Assembly (NCBI RefSeq): GCF_009933255.1
Contig: NZ_MAEI01000001.1
Coordinates: 84,077-148,076, forward strand
DNA from: Enterococcus diestrammenae
GTDB lineage: Bacteria; Bacillota; Bacilli; Lactobacillales; Enterococcaceae
DNA length: 64,000 bases
Direction: 5' to 3'
A model generated the notes under the pieces. The model saw only the letters and a list, made by a program, of their open reading frames with translations, had not been told where the DNA came from and made no database searches. Made by a program: the position numbers and the translations under genes. Shown here piece by piece: positions 1-8,530 of the stretch (the first letter of the stretch is position 1; every line of letters begins with the position of its first letter).

Positions 1-77
1 GCCAGCAGATGTCTTTGACCATTGATTTTTGACACAATTGGCAATAATTTTTCCGACAATTTGTCTACGAATTTCAT
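1..77 (-). CDS. PTS EIIC, lactose/cellobiose type (5' end only)
   Basis: Only the first 25 codons lie in the window. Reading the minus strand from the ATG at 77, the product begins MKFVDKLSEKLLPIVSKING and continues QRHL. That start, with the basic QRHL box ahead of the first membrane helix, is typical of EIIC subunits that import cellobiose, other beta-glucosides or lactose. A strong GAGGAG ribosome binding site lies at 78-89. Upstream are a promoter and two identical palindromic operators, so it is probably a sugar-inducible transporter under a LacI-type repressor. The substrate cannot be judged from this fragment. Confidence 0.7.
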   Translation of the reverse strand, partial: MKFVDKLSEKLLPIVSKINGQRHLL

Positions 78-101
78 AAGTTGCTCCTCAATTCTATTTT
101 A

Positions 102-117
102 TTTGAACCGGTTCAAA
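102..117. promoter_or_regulatory. LacI-type operator O1 (perfect palindrome)
   Basis: TTTGAACCGGTTCAAA is a perfect 16-bp palindrome with a central CG, as in LacI/GalR-family operators. It sits just downstream of the proposed -10 box of the PTS gene, where bound repressor would block transcription. The matching regulator is not in the window. Confidence 0.75.
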
Positions 118-120
118 CAC

Positions 121-148
121 ATAATAACACCCTTTCAAAAAAATGCAA
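121..148 (-). promoter_or_regulatory. Promoter of the PTS EIIC gene
   Basis: On the minus strand TTGCAT (148-143) and TATTAT (126-121) are separated by 16 nt. The pair lies between the two palindromic operators, supporting repression by a looped or doubly bound repressor. Confidence 0.5.
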
Positions 149-165
149 TAGCTTTCATGGATTTT

Positions 166-179
166 TTGAACCGGTTCAT
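166..179. promoter_or_regulatory. LacI-type operator O2
   Basis: TTGAACCGGTTCAT repeats the core TGAACCGGTTCA of O1. The two centres are 63 bp apart, six turns of B-DNA, so both sites face the same side of the helix and flank the promoter. Confidence 0.7.
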
Positions 180-346
180 ATTTTTTTATTCTTAATTGAT
201 TAATTCGCTCCTTCGTTGATAGAATGAGCTTCATTTTTTTAATACTTTTAAATATCAGTCAAAGTTCAAAAAATCTTTTTCAATTTGACATCTCTAAAAA
301 AATATTGTCTTACACGCAGCATTTCAGATTAATTCAACTCAAAACT
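180..346. other. Intergenic AT-rich stretch, nothing recognised
   Basis: Between the PTS control region and the terminator at 347-391 I see no gene, strong repeat or RNA structure. A short plus-strand reading frame further on (464-646) has no ribosome binding site and low-complexity composition, so the gap 78-642 appears non-coding. Confidence 0.5.
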
Positions 347-391
347 TCCAAAAATAGACGATGGCCCTCTCCCTGACGGAAGAAGGCCATC
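347..391 (-). terminator. Rho-independent terminator of the downstream xylan operon
   Basis: The arms GATGGCC (360-366) and GGCCATC (385-391) extend to 11 bp with one mismatch, and the minus strand then runs into a T-rich tract (GTCTATTTTT). It lies about 250 nt beyond the GH43 stop codon and probably ends that minus-strand transcript. Confidence 0.6.
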
Positions 392-642
392 TAACTACTC
401 AATATCTTTACTCTAAAGTTGGATCAGACTATTACTTAAAATCAAGTATTTCTCATTTAAACAGTGTGTTCCCATAACCTACTAACACACCCTTGCAGCC
501 CTGAAGCTGCGCCAGTTGGATCAAATTTCTTAAAAATATCCTTGCATTTCTCGCGTAACAATATCTTTCGTGTAACACACAGTATAACATATTTCCACCA
601 AAACAGCAATTGGACTAGAGCTTTTCTAACAAATCCCGCTTC

Positions 643-2181
643 CTAAAATTGGTAATCAAAGGACTGAAACGACGCAGTGCCTCCAATGGTTTTCCTATTA
701 TAGATAAATAGCCCGAAACGACAGCCGCTAAAATGATCCATTTTAAATGCCACCGGATGTGCCTCTCCTAATTGCAAAAAAGTCCCTTCATTTTGGTAAT
801 AAAACCGGGTTAAATCCGTCATTTCATGAAAATCAGCGGCTACCTTTAGCGTGACTTTTCCACTTTTCCACAAAATACGAGTGGATTTACCGCTAGTTGC
901 CTCTTTAGGCATTGCTTGCAAACTGGAATCATCTAGTTCACGGGTCTCCATGACAAGATAATACTGGCCTTCCTCTTTGGATAAGCCAATAAAACCATAA
1001 GCGGATTGAAAGGCAGCTAATCCGGCACAATCCCCATCTTTCATTTTTGTCCCATCGATTGTCACAGTGGCTGCACATTTTGGATAGCGCATCCGCTGTG
1101 TTAAGACATTTGGCGTCGTTGTCACAGATTGTGCAAGCCGTGTCGTCGTTAATTCCACACAGCCACGTTTTGGATCCAATAAGAAGCCAGACAAGTCCGG
1201 TTCGTGATTAAATTGCCATTGCGGTTTTAGTCGGTAAGGCGTTTTGGCTAACGTTTTAAAATCATCACTCCCTACAAGAGGCGAATACACATATTCCGGT
1301 CGATTATCGGTAATAAAAAATTGCTGTGGCGTCTTTCCTTCCTCACCAAAAACTGGAAAATCGTCTTGCCAAGTTACTGGTAAAAGTATGGGTAACCGTC
1401 CTACTGCACCATAATCTTGAAACAAGATCGCGTACCAGTCTCCCTTTGGCGTATCCACGATGCCACCTTGGGCAATACCTTGATTGCAATACCCGTTATC
1501 ATCATTAAAGACATCACCGCCGACAAATTCACCTTCCAAATCCTCCGCCACAAAGCAAGCCTCAATCCGTCGCCAAACCTTTGGATCTGAGTGAATCAAG
1601 AAAAGGTAATACTTGCCATTGATTTGATAAAAATGAGCTCCTTCATAGCCTAACCGAGGATTTTTTTCTGAGACAATCACACGATGGATGCCCCCAACTT
1701 TCGGGCCACTGAGATCGGGCTTCAATTCCGTCAACCAGATATTACTATTTCCATAGACGATAAAAACGCGTTCCTTTTCAAACAACACAGAACAATCATG
1801 ATAGAAACCTTCAATGATTTTCTTATCCCAAGGTCCCTCAATTTTTTCAGCGGTATAACAATAGGTCAAGCCGGTATCATTGGCGACAAAAAAGACATAA
1901 AAACGTCCTTCATGATACCGTAAACAGGCCGCCCACATTCCTTTGCCATAACTGTCTTTCCCCTCTGCTAAGCGCTGGCCTGCCGTACTATCCAAGCGCT
2001 CATAGACAAACGCCGCATGTTCCCAGTGCAATAAATCGTAAGAACGTAAAATTTCACAGCCAGGCATAAAGTGCATCGTAGTGGTGACCATATAATACGT
2101 ATCTTCCACCCGAATGACGTCTGGATCTGGATAATCCAAGGGAATAATCGGATTCTGGATTGTTTCAAGGCTTTTCTTCAT
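643..2181 (-). CDS. GH43 beta-xylosidase/alpha-arabinofuranosidase family protein
   Basis: A 512-residue glycoside hydrolase family 43 protein. The five-bladed propeller at residues 10-300 carries the expected catalytic triad: the base Asp19 in YPDPDV, the pKa-modulating Asp129 in HDCSVLF, and the acid Glu180 in GYEGAHF. The C-terminal 200 residues look like the beta-sandwich usual in xylosidase-type GH43 enzymes. There is no signal peptide, so it should act on imported oligosaccharides. It is the last gene of the minus-strand esterase group, 17 nt after the esterase, with a good GAGGAA ribosome binding site. It differs clearly from the two other GH43 proteins in the window, so a different linkage specificity is likely. 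Xylosidase versus arabinofuranosidase cannot be decided from sequence. Confidence 0.85.
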   Translation of the reverse strand: MKKSLETIQNPIIPLDYPDPDVIRVEDTYYMVTTTMHFMPGCEILRSYDLLHWEHAAFVYERLDSTAGQRLAEGKDSYGKGMWAACLRYHEGRFYVFFVANDTGLTYCYTAEKIEGPWDKKIIEGFYHDCSVLFEKERVFIVYGNSNIWLTELKPDLSGPKVGGIHRVIVSEKNPRLGYEGAHFYQINGKYYLFLIHSDPKVWRRIEACFVAEDLEGEFVGGDVFNDDNGYCNQGIAQGGIVDTPKGDWYAILFQDYGAVGRLPILLPVTWQDDFPVFGEEGKTPQQFFITDNRPEYVYSPLVGSDDFKTLAKTPYRLKPQWQFNHEPDLSGFLLDPKRGCVELTTTRLAQSVTTTPNVLTQRMRYPKCAATVTIDGTKMKDGDCAGLAAFQSAYGFIGLSKEEGQYYLVMETRELDDSSLQAMPKEATSGKSTRILWKSGKVTLKVAADFHEMTDLTRFYYQNEGTFLQLGEAHPVAFKMDHFSGCRFGLFIYNRKTIGGTASFQSFDYQF

Positions 2182-2198
2182 CTGTTTTCCTCATTCTT

Positions 2199-3098
2199 TT
2201 AAAATTCACCGAAACGCCGGTGTAAAAAACGTAAAGCTAAATTTTGCCACTGAGCGACATCAGCGTTTTGCAACGTGGGATCACCAGATGCTTGGTAGGT
2301 TCCCAACGAGAGGCCATGCTGCCCTTCTTCAAATAAATGCAACTCTACTGGCACACCTAGTTCCATCATTTTATTAGCATAATGCAAACATTGTTGCGGG
2401 TAGACAAGATCATCTTGGGCTGTTGTCCAAAGGAATGTTGGCGGTGTTTTTCCTGATAAGAAATAATAAGGGCTCGCCTCTTTCATCCGATTTTCTGTAT
2501 ACTCTTTGCCTAAAAAGACTTTATTGGCATGATGCATAAAATCTCGCTTCGTGGTGTCGGTATAGCTGAGACTTAGGTCAATCCGAGGATCTAGATTGGC
2601 ATATTTTTCTTGGACAATGAAGTCCAATAACGGATAAGCGAGAATAACAGCATTGGGTTTCAGAAGCTGATTATCGCCGGTTCCAACCCCTTCTGCTAGC
2701 CAACGATTGTGCCAATGGGTTGCTAATTGAGCACAAAGATTGGCTCCTGCTGAAAAGCCGATAATGGCAATTTTATCGTTATCAATCTGCCACGTTTCCC
2801 CTTGCAGGCGAATTTGTTTCATCAACATCGCCAAATCTAAAAGTGGATTCGGATATTGCGCATTACCAGTGGCTTCTGTTTGATAATCCAATACAAAAAC
2901 TTGAAAACCGGCTTGCAAATAATGCAAGGCCACCGGTTCTTTTTCACGATCAGAAATCCCTAGATATGCTCCCCCACCACAAATAATCATGGCCGGAAAT
3001 TGCCGGTCTTTATCAATTTCCTCTGAGCCTTCATGAAGATAACTTGTATAGGATACATTGGGTTTGTTGTCATATAGTAACGTAGTAAAGACTTTCAT
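2199..3098 (-). CDS. Alpha/beta-hydrolase esterase (probable xylan/acetyl esterase)
   Basis: A 299-residue alpha/beta-hydrolase of the acetyl-esterase/lipase (Aes-like) group. Visible features are the GGGAY oxyanion segment near residue 41, the nucleophile elbow GFSAG with Ser116, the acid Asp229/Asp230 in AQDDLVYP, and His261 in GQHGLSLG. There is no signal peptide. Its place between an SGNH esterase and a GH43 enzyme, in a locus for substituted xylo-oligosaccharides, suggests removal of acetyl or other acyl groups from imported fragments. GGAGGGG precedes the ATG by the normal distance. The acyl specificity is inferred from context only. Confidence 0.8.
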   Translation of the reverse strand: MKVFTTLLYDNKPNVSYTSYLHEGSEEIDKDRQFPAMIICGGGAYLGISDREKEPVALHYLQAGFQVFVLDYQTEATGNAQYPNPLLDLAMLMKQIRLQGETWQIDNDKIAIIGFSAGANLCAQLATHWHNRWLAEGVGTGDNQLLKPNAVILAYPLLDFIVQEKYANLDPRIDLSLSYTDTTKRDFMHHANKVFLGKEYTENRMKEASPYYFLSGKTPPTFLWTTAQDDLVYPQQCLHYANKMMELGVPVELHLFEEGQHGLSLGTYQASGDPTLQNADVAQWQNLALRFLHRRFGEF

Positions 3099-3119
3099 TT
3101 GAACCCCTCCATTTTTCGC

Positions 3120-4283
3120 TTAATCAATACCAAGTAACGTAGCCAACTGCTGGAAATCAACCGCAGCCGCCAAATGATTCCCACCTACACTGGAAATATG
3201 CAACCCGTCGCCACTATCAAATAATTGGTAGAGTTTTTGAGAATCTTGAGGATCTCCGGCGACTTGATCAAAGTCCCATAGTGCATCAATTGGCGCTTTA
3301 TTACGCAGCCAATGATTCAATCCTTGACGCAAACTTTCGGACTTTTCACTGTAAAAGGCCGATTGATTGAAAGGAAGAAGTGTCACTCCAATCACTGGCA
3401 CTTGCCGCAAATGGGCTTCCTCAATCATAAAACGAAAAGCCGCGGTTAATTCAGCTAATCCCTCAGCGACAGGTCTCTCGCCAATCGTCAAACAATCATT
3501 AATACCATGAAAAAGGATCAAGCCACTAACCGGCCCATCCGCAAAAACGTCTGACAAAAATCGCTTCACCCCAGCTCGCCCATGACGGCTAAAGTCATCG
3601 GCTGTAGCATCTGTATCTAGCAATACCCGGTTTCCCCCAATACCACGATTTACGAGTGCCACTTGTGAAAAGCCTTCTGTCACCAGGCGCTGTTTGAAAT
3701 GATCCGTCCAAAATCCCTGTTGTGTCAACGAATCCCCAAAAGCTATCAGGGTCTGACTGTTTCCTTGCAATTGTAGGCCCGAAATACCATAGATAACGTA
3801 CATTCGTGGATTCCACAACGCCTTTTGAAAGAGCTGATAATTATCTAAGGGCTGGGTCCAGAAATTCTCAACCCAACGATAATTCAGCACTTCCTGTTGC
3901 AAACGAGCATAACTCACTAGAAAACTAGTCAGTTGCACCGGTTTGGCTAGATAAGTAGTGATTTCTAACACTTCTCCTGGTGCAGCTGATAATAAAATAG
4001 GATCACTTGCCAACTGCTCACAACCAGGGGCTAGCTGTATTTCCGCCTTTCCATGAAGAGTCAGGGGAACTACCGGTGTGCGTGCAACGAGCTCTGCCGA
4101 TTTCACCTGTGCAGTCACCTTATCAAACACTAACGGCCCTCCGCCATAAAGGTTAGAAAACAATACACGCCATTGATCCCCATAATGATTTAACCGAATT
4201 CGCACTACTTGTACTTGTTGTTCAATCTCGCAAGGAGCACTGCGGTAATCCTGTTCCTGATATTCCCAGATTCGTTGCCACAC
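3120..4283 (-). CDS. SGNH/GDSL hydrolase (probable carbohydrate acetylesterase)
   Basis: A 387-residue protein with an N-terminal beta-rich region (about 1-170) followed by an SGNH hydrolase domain. The four blocks are visible: GDS with nucleophile Ser185, the glycines of NRGIGGN near 213-218, GIND with Asn262, and DGLH with Asp359 and His362. This two-part layout resembles carbohydrate-deacetylating SGNH enzymes. No signal peptide is seen. The start is GTG at 4283, 10 nt after AGGAGG; an ATG 8 nt upstream is out of frame. It lies downstream of a stem-loop that partly separates it from the GH8 gene. Deacetylation of xylo-oligosaccharides is inferred from neighbours. Confidence 0.78.
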   Translation of the reverse strand: MWQRIWEYQEQDYRSAPCEIEQQVQVVRIRLNHYGDQWRVLFSNLYGGGPLVFDKVTAQVKSAELVARTPVVPLTLHGKAEIQLAPGCEQLASDPILLSAAPGEVLEITTYLAKPVQLTSFLVSYARLQQEVLNYRWVENFWTQPLDNYQLFQKALWNPRMYVIYGISGLQLQGNSQTLIAFGDSLTQQGFWTDHFKQRLVTEGFSQVALVNRGIGGNRVLLDTDATADDFSRHGRAGVKRFLSDVFADGPVSGLILFHGINDCLTIGERPVAEGLAELTAAFRFMIEEAHLRQVPVIGVTLLPFNQSAFYSEKSESLRQGLNHWLRNKAPIDALWDFDQVAGDPQDSQKLYQLFDSGDGLHISSVGGNHLAAAVDFQQLATLLGID

Positions 4284-4315
4284 GTCATTTATTCCTCCTA
4301 AATGAAATTCCCTAT

Positions 4316-4373
4316 GTAAAAAACTGGTCAGCCTAGTCTGAGATTTTCCTCAATACCTCTGCTGACCAGTCAA
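4316..4373 (-). terminator. Intercistronic stem-loop with U-tract after the GH8 gene
   Basis: CTGGTCAGC (4324-4332) and GCTGACCAG (4361-4369) pair perfectly across a long loop. On the minus strand the stem is followed by six Ts. It lies between the GH8 stop and the SGNH start and could lower expression of the esterase part of the operon. Confidence 0.6.
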
Positions 4374-4377
4374 AAAA

Positions 4378-5478
4378 TTAGTAAATACGATAGTTACCAC
4401 TCAAAGCCATAAAGGCAAAAGCATACAAAAAATTATCATAATATCGGCGCACGCCTTTACGAAGGGGCGTTTGCCAGAAACGTGTCACAAATTCTCGGGC
4501 GATTTCTGTTTCAGGATTTGCAAGGGAGGCCGCGGCTAAGGTTGCTAGCAAGCCTACTGGATGTAAGATTTCTTCTCCAGTATTTTCCCCTTCCACAGTA
4601 TAAATGTAATTTTCTGCCCCAGCTGGTAGTGCATGGAAAAATTGTTGCAAATGAGCCAACCGATCTTTGAGTACAACATCTTCACCATACCACTGCATAT
4701 CAAGCGCCACATTCATGGCTGTCCGATAGGCATCACTAAAGAAATGCGGATGTTCACTTTTCAATTGTGGACTGCCATCGTACCAACTGTATTCTGGATT
4801 CAACCCAGTTTCTGGATGAATGGCCTTTTTCAAATACCTTCGACTAGCCCTCGCCGCCTCTTTCCAAAATGGCCGGTCGCTAGGTTCTGCATAAAGAGCA
4901 AATTGTTCATAAAAATGCGGTACATGATAAGAAGGATCGGTAAATTCTACTTCCGGGATGAACTTGATTAATTTGTTTTCATTGTTCCACATAGGCATGC
5001 CAGGAAATTCAGTCCCTTTATGAATACAATAGTTCAACAATTCTCGGGCATGATGAGAGTAGTTGAATATCCCTTCTCCATCCCCCCAGCGATTGGCTGC
5101 AAAAAACAGCGCCAAGGCAAAGAATTCTTCCCCATCCGGAGCGGGTCCATAAGCATTTTTCTGACCAGAAGGAGCGACCGACCAAGCGAAATAATGGGCA
5201 TGTTCCCCGCTATCCATATACATATAAGTCATCACCCAGCGCCAAAGCCGGTCAAAGACTTCCTTTTTGTCGTACTGAACCGCCATCAACATGCCGTAAC
5301 TCATTCCCTCTGTCCGTACATCATCGTTTCCGGTATCCACTAGATAACCTGCATCTGCTGTTTCAAAATAAACCTTATCCGGTCCGACAAAAATTTCTTC
5401 CCAGATTTGCGTTAAACGGTCTTGGATTTCATTTTCATTATAACCATATGTTTTAAAAAGATTCGTATATGTTTTCAT
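4378..5478 (-). CDS. GH8 reducing-end xylose-releasing exo-oligoxylanase (Rex type)
   Basis: A 366-residue glycoside hydrolase family 8 protein without a signal peptide, the size of bacterial Rex enzymes that clip one xylose from the reducing end of xylo-oligosaccharides. The proposed general acid is Glu57 in RTEGMSYGM and the likely base is Asp249 in FFSDAYRTAMN. Asp115 in APDGEE is the conserved third acidic residue. The protein is colinear with the (alpha/alpha)6 barrel of the family. It starts 12 nt after the GH3 stop, behind TAGGAG, so the two are co-transcribed and probably work together: GH3 from the non-reducing end, GH8 from the reducing end. Confidence 0.9.
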   Translation of the reverse strand: MKTYTNLFKTYGYNENEIQDRLTQIWEEIFVGPDKVYFETADAGYLVDTGNDDVRTEGMSYGMLMAVQYDKKEVFDRLWRWVMTYMYMDSGEHAHYFAWSVAPSGQKNAYGPAPDGEEFFALALFFAANRWGDGEGIFNYSHHARELLNYCIHKGTEFPGMPMWNNENKLIKFIPEVEFTDPSYHVPHFYEQFALYAEPSDRPFWKEAARASRRYLKKAIHPETGLNPEYSWYDGSPQLKSEHPHFFSDAYRTAMNVALDMQWYGEDVVLKDRLAHLQQFFHALPAGAENYIYTVEGENTGEEILHPVGLLATLAAASLANPETEIAREFVTRFWQTPLRKGVRRYYDNFLYAFAFMALSGNYRIY

Positions 5479-5490
5479 CCGTTTCTCCTA

Positions 5491-7617
5491 CTAAATTACT
5501 ACGGTTTCCACAAGTGGGACTGTCGCCACAAGTGGTGCCGGTTGGCCTAATTCTTGAGCCCGTGAACATGGCGCAGTTGTCCCTAACGTAAAGGTAATTT
5601 GTTCGCCATCAAATAATCGTTCCCCCGCTTCATTAACCACAGTAAGATTGATTTTGGCAACAGGTACCGTCACCGTTTTTGTTTCTCCGGCTGCCAATGC
5701 TACCCGTTTATAGGCCACGAGTTTACCATTTAACGTTTCATGTTTCGAATCGGTTTTACCATAAACCTGTAGTACTTCTTCCATAGCGCAATCGCTGGTA
5801 TTGGTAATGGTTCCCTTGATCAAGTAGTCTTTTTCTTGCGTCTCTACTTGCAGATCAGCCAAAGCAATTTGGCCATACGTCAAACCGTAACCAAATGGAT
5901 ACAAAGGACTTTCCTCCAAGTAACGATAAGTCCGATTTTTCATGCCGTAATCTTTGAAATCCGGTAGATTGTCAGTAGTCCGATAGAATGTCACTGGTAA
6001 TTTACCACTTGGGCTAATTTCGCCAAACAAGACTTTCGCTAACGCTTTTCCACCCTGGCTACCAGGATACCAAGCATGAAGGATGGCATGAAGATTTGGA
6101 TGCTCTTCTCGACCATACAGAGAAATTGCTGAGCCAGCTGCCACTACCAAAATCACTGGTTTATCCAATGCTAAAATTTGATCTAACAAGCGAATCTGTT
6201 CTGCCGGCAAGCCCAACGTCTCTTTGTCACCAGAACCGTAGACATTACCGGAATCTCCCTGTTCTCCTTCGATTGTCGGATCCAAGCCAAGGCACATCAC
6301 CACGGTATCAGCATGTTTGGCAGCGATGATTGCTTCTGATGCTCGCTCATGAGGACGAGACAAGGTCGATTCTGCATATTCTTGGAACAAGTGACACCCC
6401 GGCGCATAATACACCCGCGCGTCATCTTCCAGATAGTCTTGAATGCCATCTAAGAAAGTCACATTTCGCGAAGCAACACCAAAATAATTGCCTTGCAACG
6501 CTTCGATACTACGAGCATTTGGACCAATGACTGCCACATTTTTTACGCTTTCTTTTTTAATCGGTAAGATGCCGTCATTTTTCAACAAAACTAAAGCTTT
6601 TTCGGCAGCCTTCAAAGATAGTGCCATATGCTCTTTACTATCATTGGCTTCATAAGGAATAGCATTATAAGGATTGGTCTCATCAAACATACCCAACCGA
6701 ACGCGAGTTGTGTAAAGTTCTACTACTGCTTGTGTAATTTCTGCTTCTGTCACCAAGCCTTCTGCTAACGCTTGATGCAAGCTATCAGAAACATTCCCTG
6801 CACATAGATTGCAACCAATCTTCATCGCCAAGGCCATGGTTTGCGCCGCATTTTCAGTATAGTGATGGTGCTCATGAACATCTTCCAAAGCGCCAAAGTC
6901 TGAGACAACATGCCCTTCAAACGCCCATTTACCACGTAAAATATCTTGTAACAATTCGGGGTGCACACATGCTGGAATCCCGTTTACTGCATTGTAGGCT
7001 CCCATGAAACTTTCCACATCGGCTTCTTTTACAGCAGCTTCAAAAGCAGGTAGATAAGTTTCATACAAATCTTTATCATTCACTACCGCGTCGAAAGAAT
7101 GGCGATCCGCTTCTGGTCCACTATGAACCGCAAAATGCTTGGCGCAGGCCGCTAATTTCAGATAAGGGCCGTCCCCTTGCAAGCCTTTGATAAAAGCCAC
7201 ACCAAGTCGAGACGTCAAATAAGGATCTTCGCCATAAGTCTCTTGCCCGCGACCCCAACGTGGATCCCGAAAAATGTTGATATTAGGCGACCAATATGTC
7301 AATCCTTTGTAGATATCATTGTCTCCTTCTGCGTGGTACTGGTTGTATTTTGCACGGCCTTCTTCAGCAATCACCCCAGCAATTTCTTCCATCAACTGAT
7401 CATCAAAGATTGCTGCTAAGCCAATCGCTTGCGGAAAGACGGTGGCAACTCCCGCCCGCGCCACGCCATGAAGGGCTTCATTCCAATAGTTATAATCCGT
7501 AATGCCCAAGCGTTGGATAGCTGGGGCGCGGAAATTGATTTGACCAATTTTTTCGTCTATGGTCATTTGTGCCACAATTTTTTGTGCTTCAACTTTTGCC
7601 TCTGAATGGGTAATCAT
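5491..7617 (-). CDS. GH3 beta-xylosidase/beta-glucosidase
   Basis: A 708-residue family 3 glycoside hydrolase. The N-terminal barrel contains the KHF motif (Lys160, His161) and the nucleophile Asp240 in VVSDFGALEDV. The second alpha/beta domain begins near 350 (AEKALVLLKNDGILP), and a C-terminal fibronectin-III-like domain follows the PFGYGLTYG segment. It has no signal peptide, so it is cytoplasmic. Similarity is greatest to the xylosidase branch of GH3, which fits the gene neighbourhood, but glucosidase activity cannot be excluded. A strong GGAGGA site precedes the ATG. A 266-nt gap with unusual inverted repeats separates it from the transporter genes upstream. Confidence 0.9.
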   Translation of the reverse strand: MITHSEAKVEAQKIVAQMTIDEKIGQINFRAPAIQRLGITDYNYWNEALHGVARAGVATVFPQAIGLAAIFDDQLMEEIAGVIAEEGRAKYNQYHAEGDNDIYKGLTYWSPNINIFRDPRWGRGQETYGEDPYLTSRLGVAFIKGLQGDGPYLKLAACAKHFAVHSGPEADRHSFDAVVNDKDLYETYLPAFEAAVKEADVESFMGAYNAVNGIPACVHPELLQDILRGKWAFEGHVVSDFGALEDVHEHHHYTENAAQTMALAMKIGCNLCAGNVSDSLHQALAEGLVTEAEITQAVVELYTTRVRLGMFDETNPYNAIPYEANDSKEHMALSLKAAEKALVLLKNDGILPIKKESVKNVAVIGPNARSIEALQGNYFGVASRNVTFLDGIQDYLEDDARVYYAPGCHLFQEYAESTLSRPHERASEAIIAAKHADTVVMCLGLDPTIEGEQGDSGNVYGSGDKETLGLPAEQIRLLDQILALDKPVILVVAAGSAISLYGREEHPNLHAILHAWYPGSQGGKALAKVLFGEISPSGKLPVTFYRTTDNLPDFKDYGMKNRTYRYLEESPLYPFGYGLTYGQIALADLQVETQEKDYLIKGTITNTSDCAMEEVLQVYGKTDSKHETLNGKLVAYKRVALAAGETKTVTVPVAKINLTVVNEAGERLFDGEQITFTLGTTAPCSRAQELGQPAPLVATVPLVETVVI

Positions 7618-7639
7618 GTTTTTTCCTCCAACATTCTTT

Positions 7640-7850
7640 CAACTTTACAATAAGAAACAATCCGACAATACTCTGCTACGATCAACTGGGATATACTACA
7701 AAATCATGCAGCTAATCAAACAAGAAGAGTAGTCGTTTCTGCAAGAAAAATATCCGAACTAAATTGGCATTGCTACTACAGCCTGTAGGATTTACCGACA
7801 GCTTCTGGAAACAGTAGCATTACAATGTATTTAGCTCGAATATTGCCGTG
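7640..7850. repeat. Two imperfect inverted repeats in the GH3-yesL gap
   Basis: Arms at about 7650-7672 and 7727-7741 (AGAGTA...GTTTCT against AGAAAC...TACTCT), and longer arms at about 7748-7777 and 7811-7842 (AATATCCGA-ACTAAAT against ATTTAGCTCGAATATT, ending in TGCTACT/AGTAGCA), could fold into two consecutive hairpins. No U-tract follows. This may be an RNA processing or stability element inside the operon, or a decayed miniature element. Confidence 0.4.
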
Positions 7851-7883
7851 TTTCTGAATGTGATTTATCTTGATAATTAATCC

Positions 7884-8492
7884 TTATGATGCATTTTCAA
7901 TGGTACAAAATCCAAATAAGCTTTCACAAATGGGTACTGTTTTTTTCACTACAACAGGTAATAACACCAGAGCAAAAACTGGTAATAGCCAAATCCCTAC
8001 AATCACTACGGTATACAAGACGAGCATTTGGATCATTTTTCCAAGATGGGTTAGCGCTAAAAGACCGCAATTGCGTAAAATTATTTTTAAAGGATCTTCA
8101 AAACGAGCAATATAAGCCAATACCAACACCACCAAGGGCAAGAGAACCAACAAACAAATCCCTAAAACAATTTGGATAGCATCTGAAAGCAAGGAATAAC
8201 TCCCAGCAAGTTGTTGACGATTTAGCAGAAAAGAACTTGCCAACACCAGATACCCCGTCCAAATCAATGAACTTTGGAAAAAGGACTGCCTAAATGCCTT
8301 GAAAAAAGTCCCTAAGACATAGCCTTCTTTTTGGAACATGCATTGATAAACCGTGCGATACATGGCACTAGTTGCTGCCCCCGTCGTAACAAGCGGTACT
8401 GAGCAAAGTAGCCAGAGCACGCCTACCAATAAGTAATCGGCTACCAAACTCAACTTGTCCATAATCGCTTGACTATTTCCAGATTTCCCCAT
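7884..8492 (-). CDS. YesL/DUF624 family membrane protein
   Basis: About 202 residues with four clear hydrophobic segments (near 20-45, 75-95, 105-130 and 155-185). It matches the DUF624/YesL family, whose genes accompany LplABC-type sugar importers and polysaccharide hydrolases in Firmicutes; the molecular role is unknown. I chose the ATG at 8492 because AAAGGTG (8499-8505) sits 6 nt upstream. The longer frame would use a GTG that is itself part of that ribosome binding site. It follows the permease pair by 38 nt. Confidence 0.8.
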   Translation of the reverse strand: MGKSGNSQAIMDKLSLVADYLLVGVLWLLCSVPLVTTGAATSAMYRTVYQCMFQKEGYVLGTFFKAFRQSFFQSSLIWTGYLVLASSFLLNRQQLAGSYSLLSDAIQIVLGICLLVLLPLVVLVLAYIARFEDPLKIILRNCGLLALTHLGKMIQMLVLYTVVIVGIWLLPVFALVLLPVVVKKTVPICESLFGFCTIENAS

Positions 8493-8530
8493 AATAAACA
8501 CCTTTTAAAACCTTTCTTTTAAGCCTTAAA

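Noticed and set aside
464..646. 60-codon plus-strand reading frame at the left end
   Set aside because: No ribosome binding site, unusual composition, and it crosses the end of the GH43 gene on the other strand.
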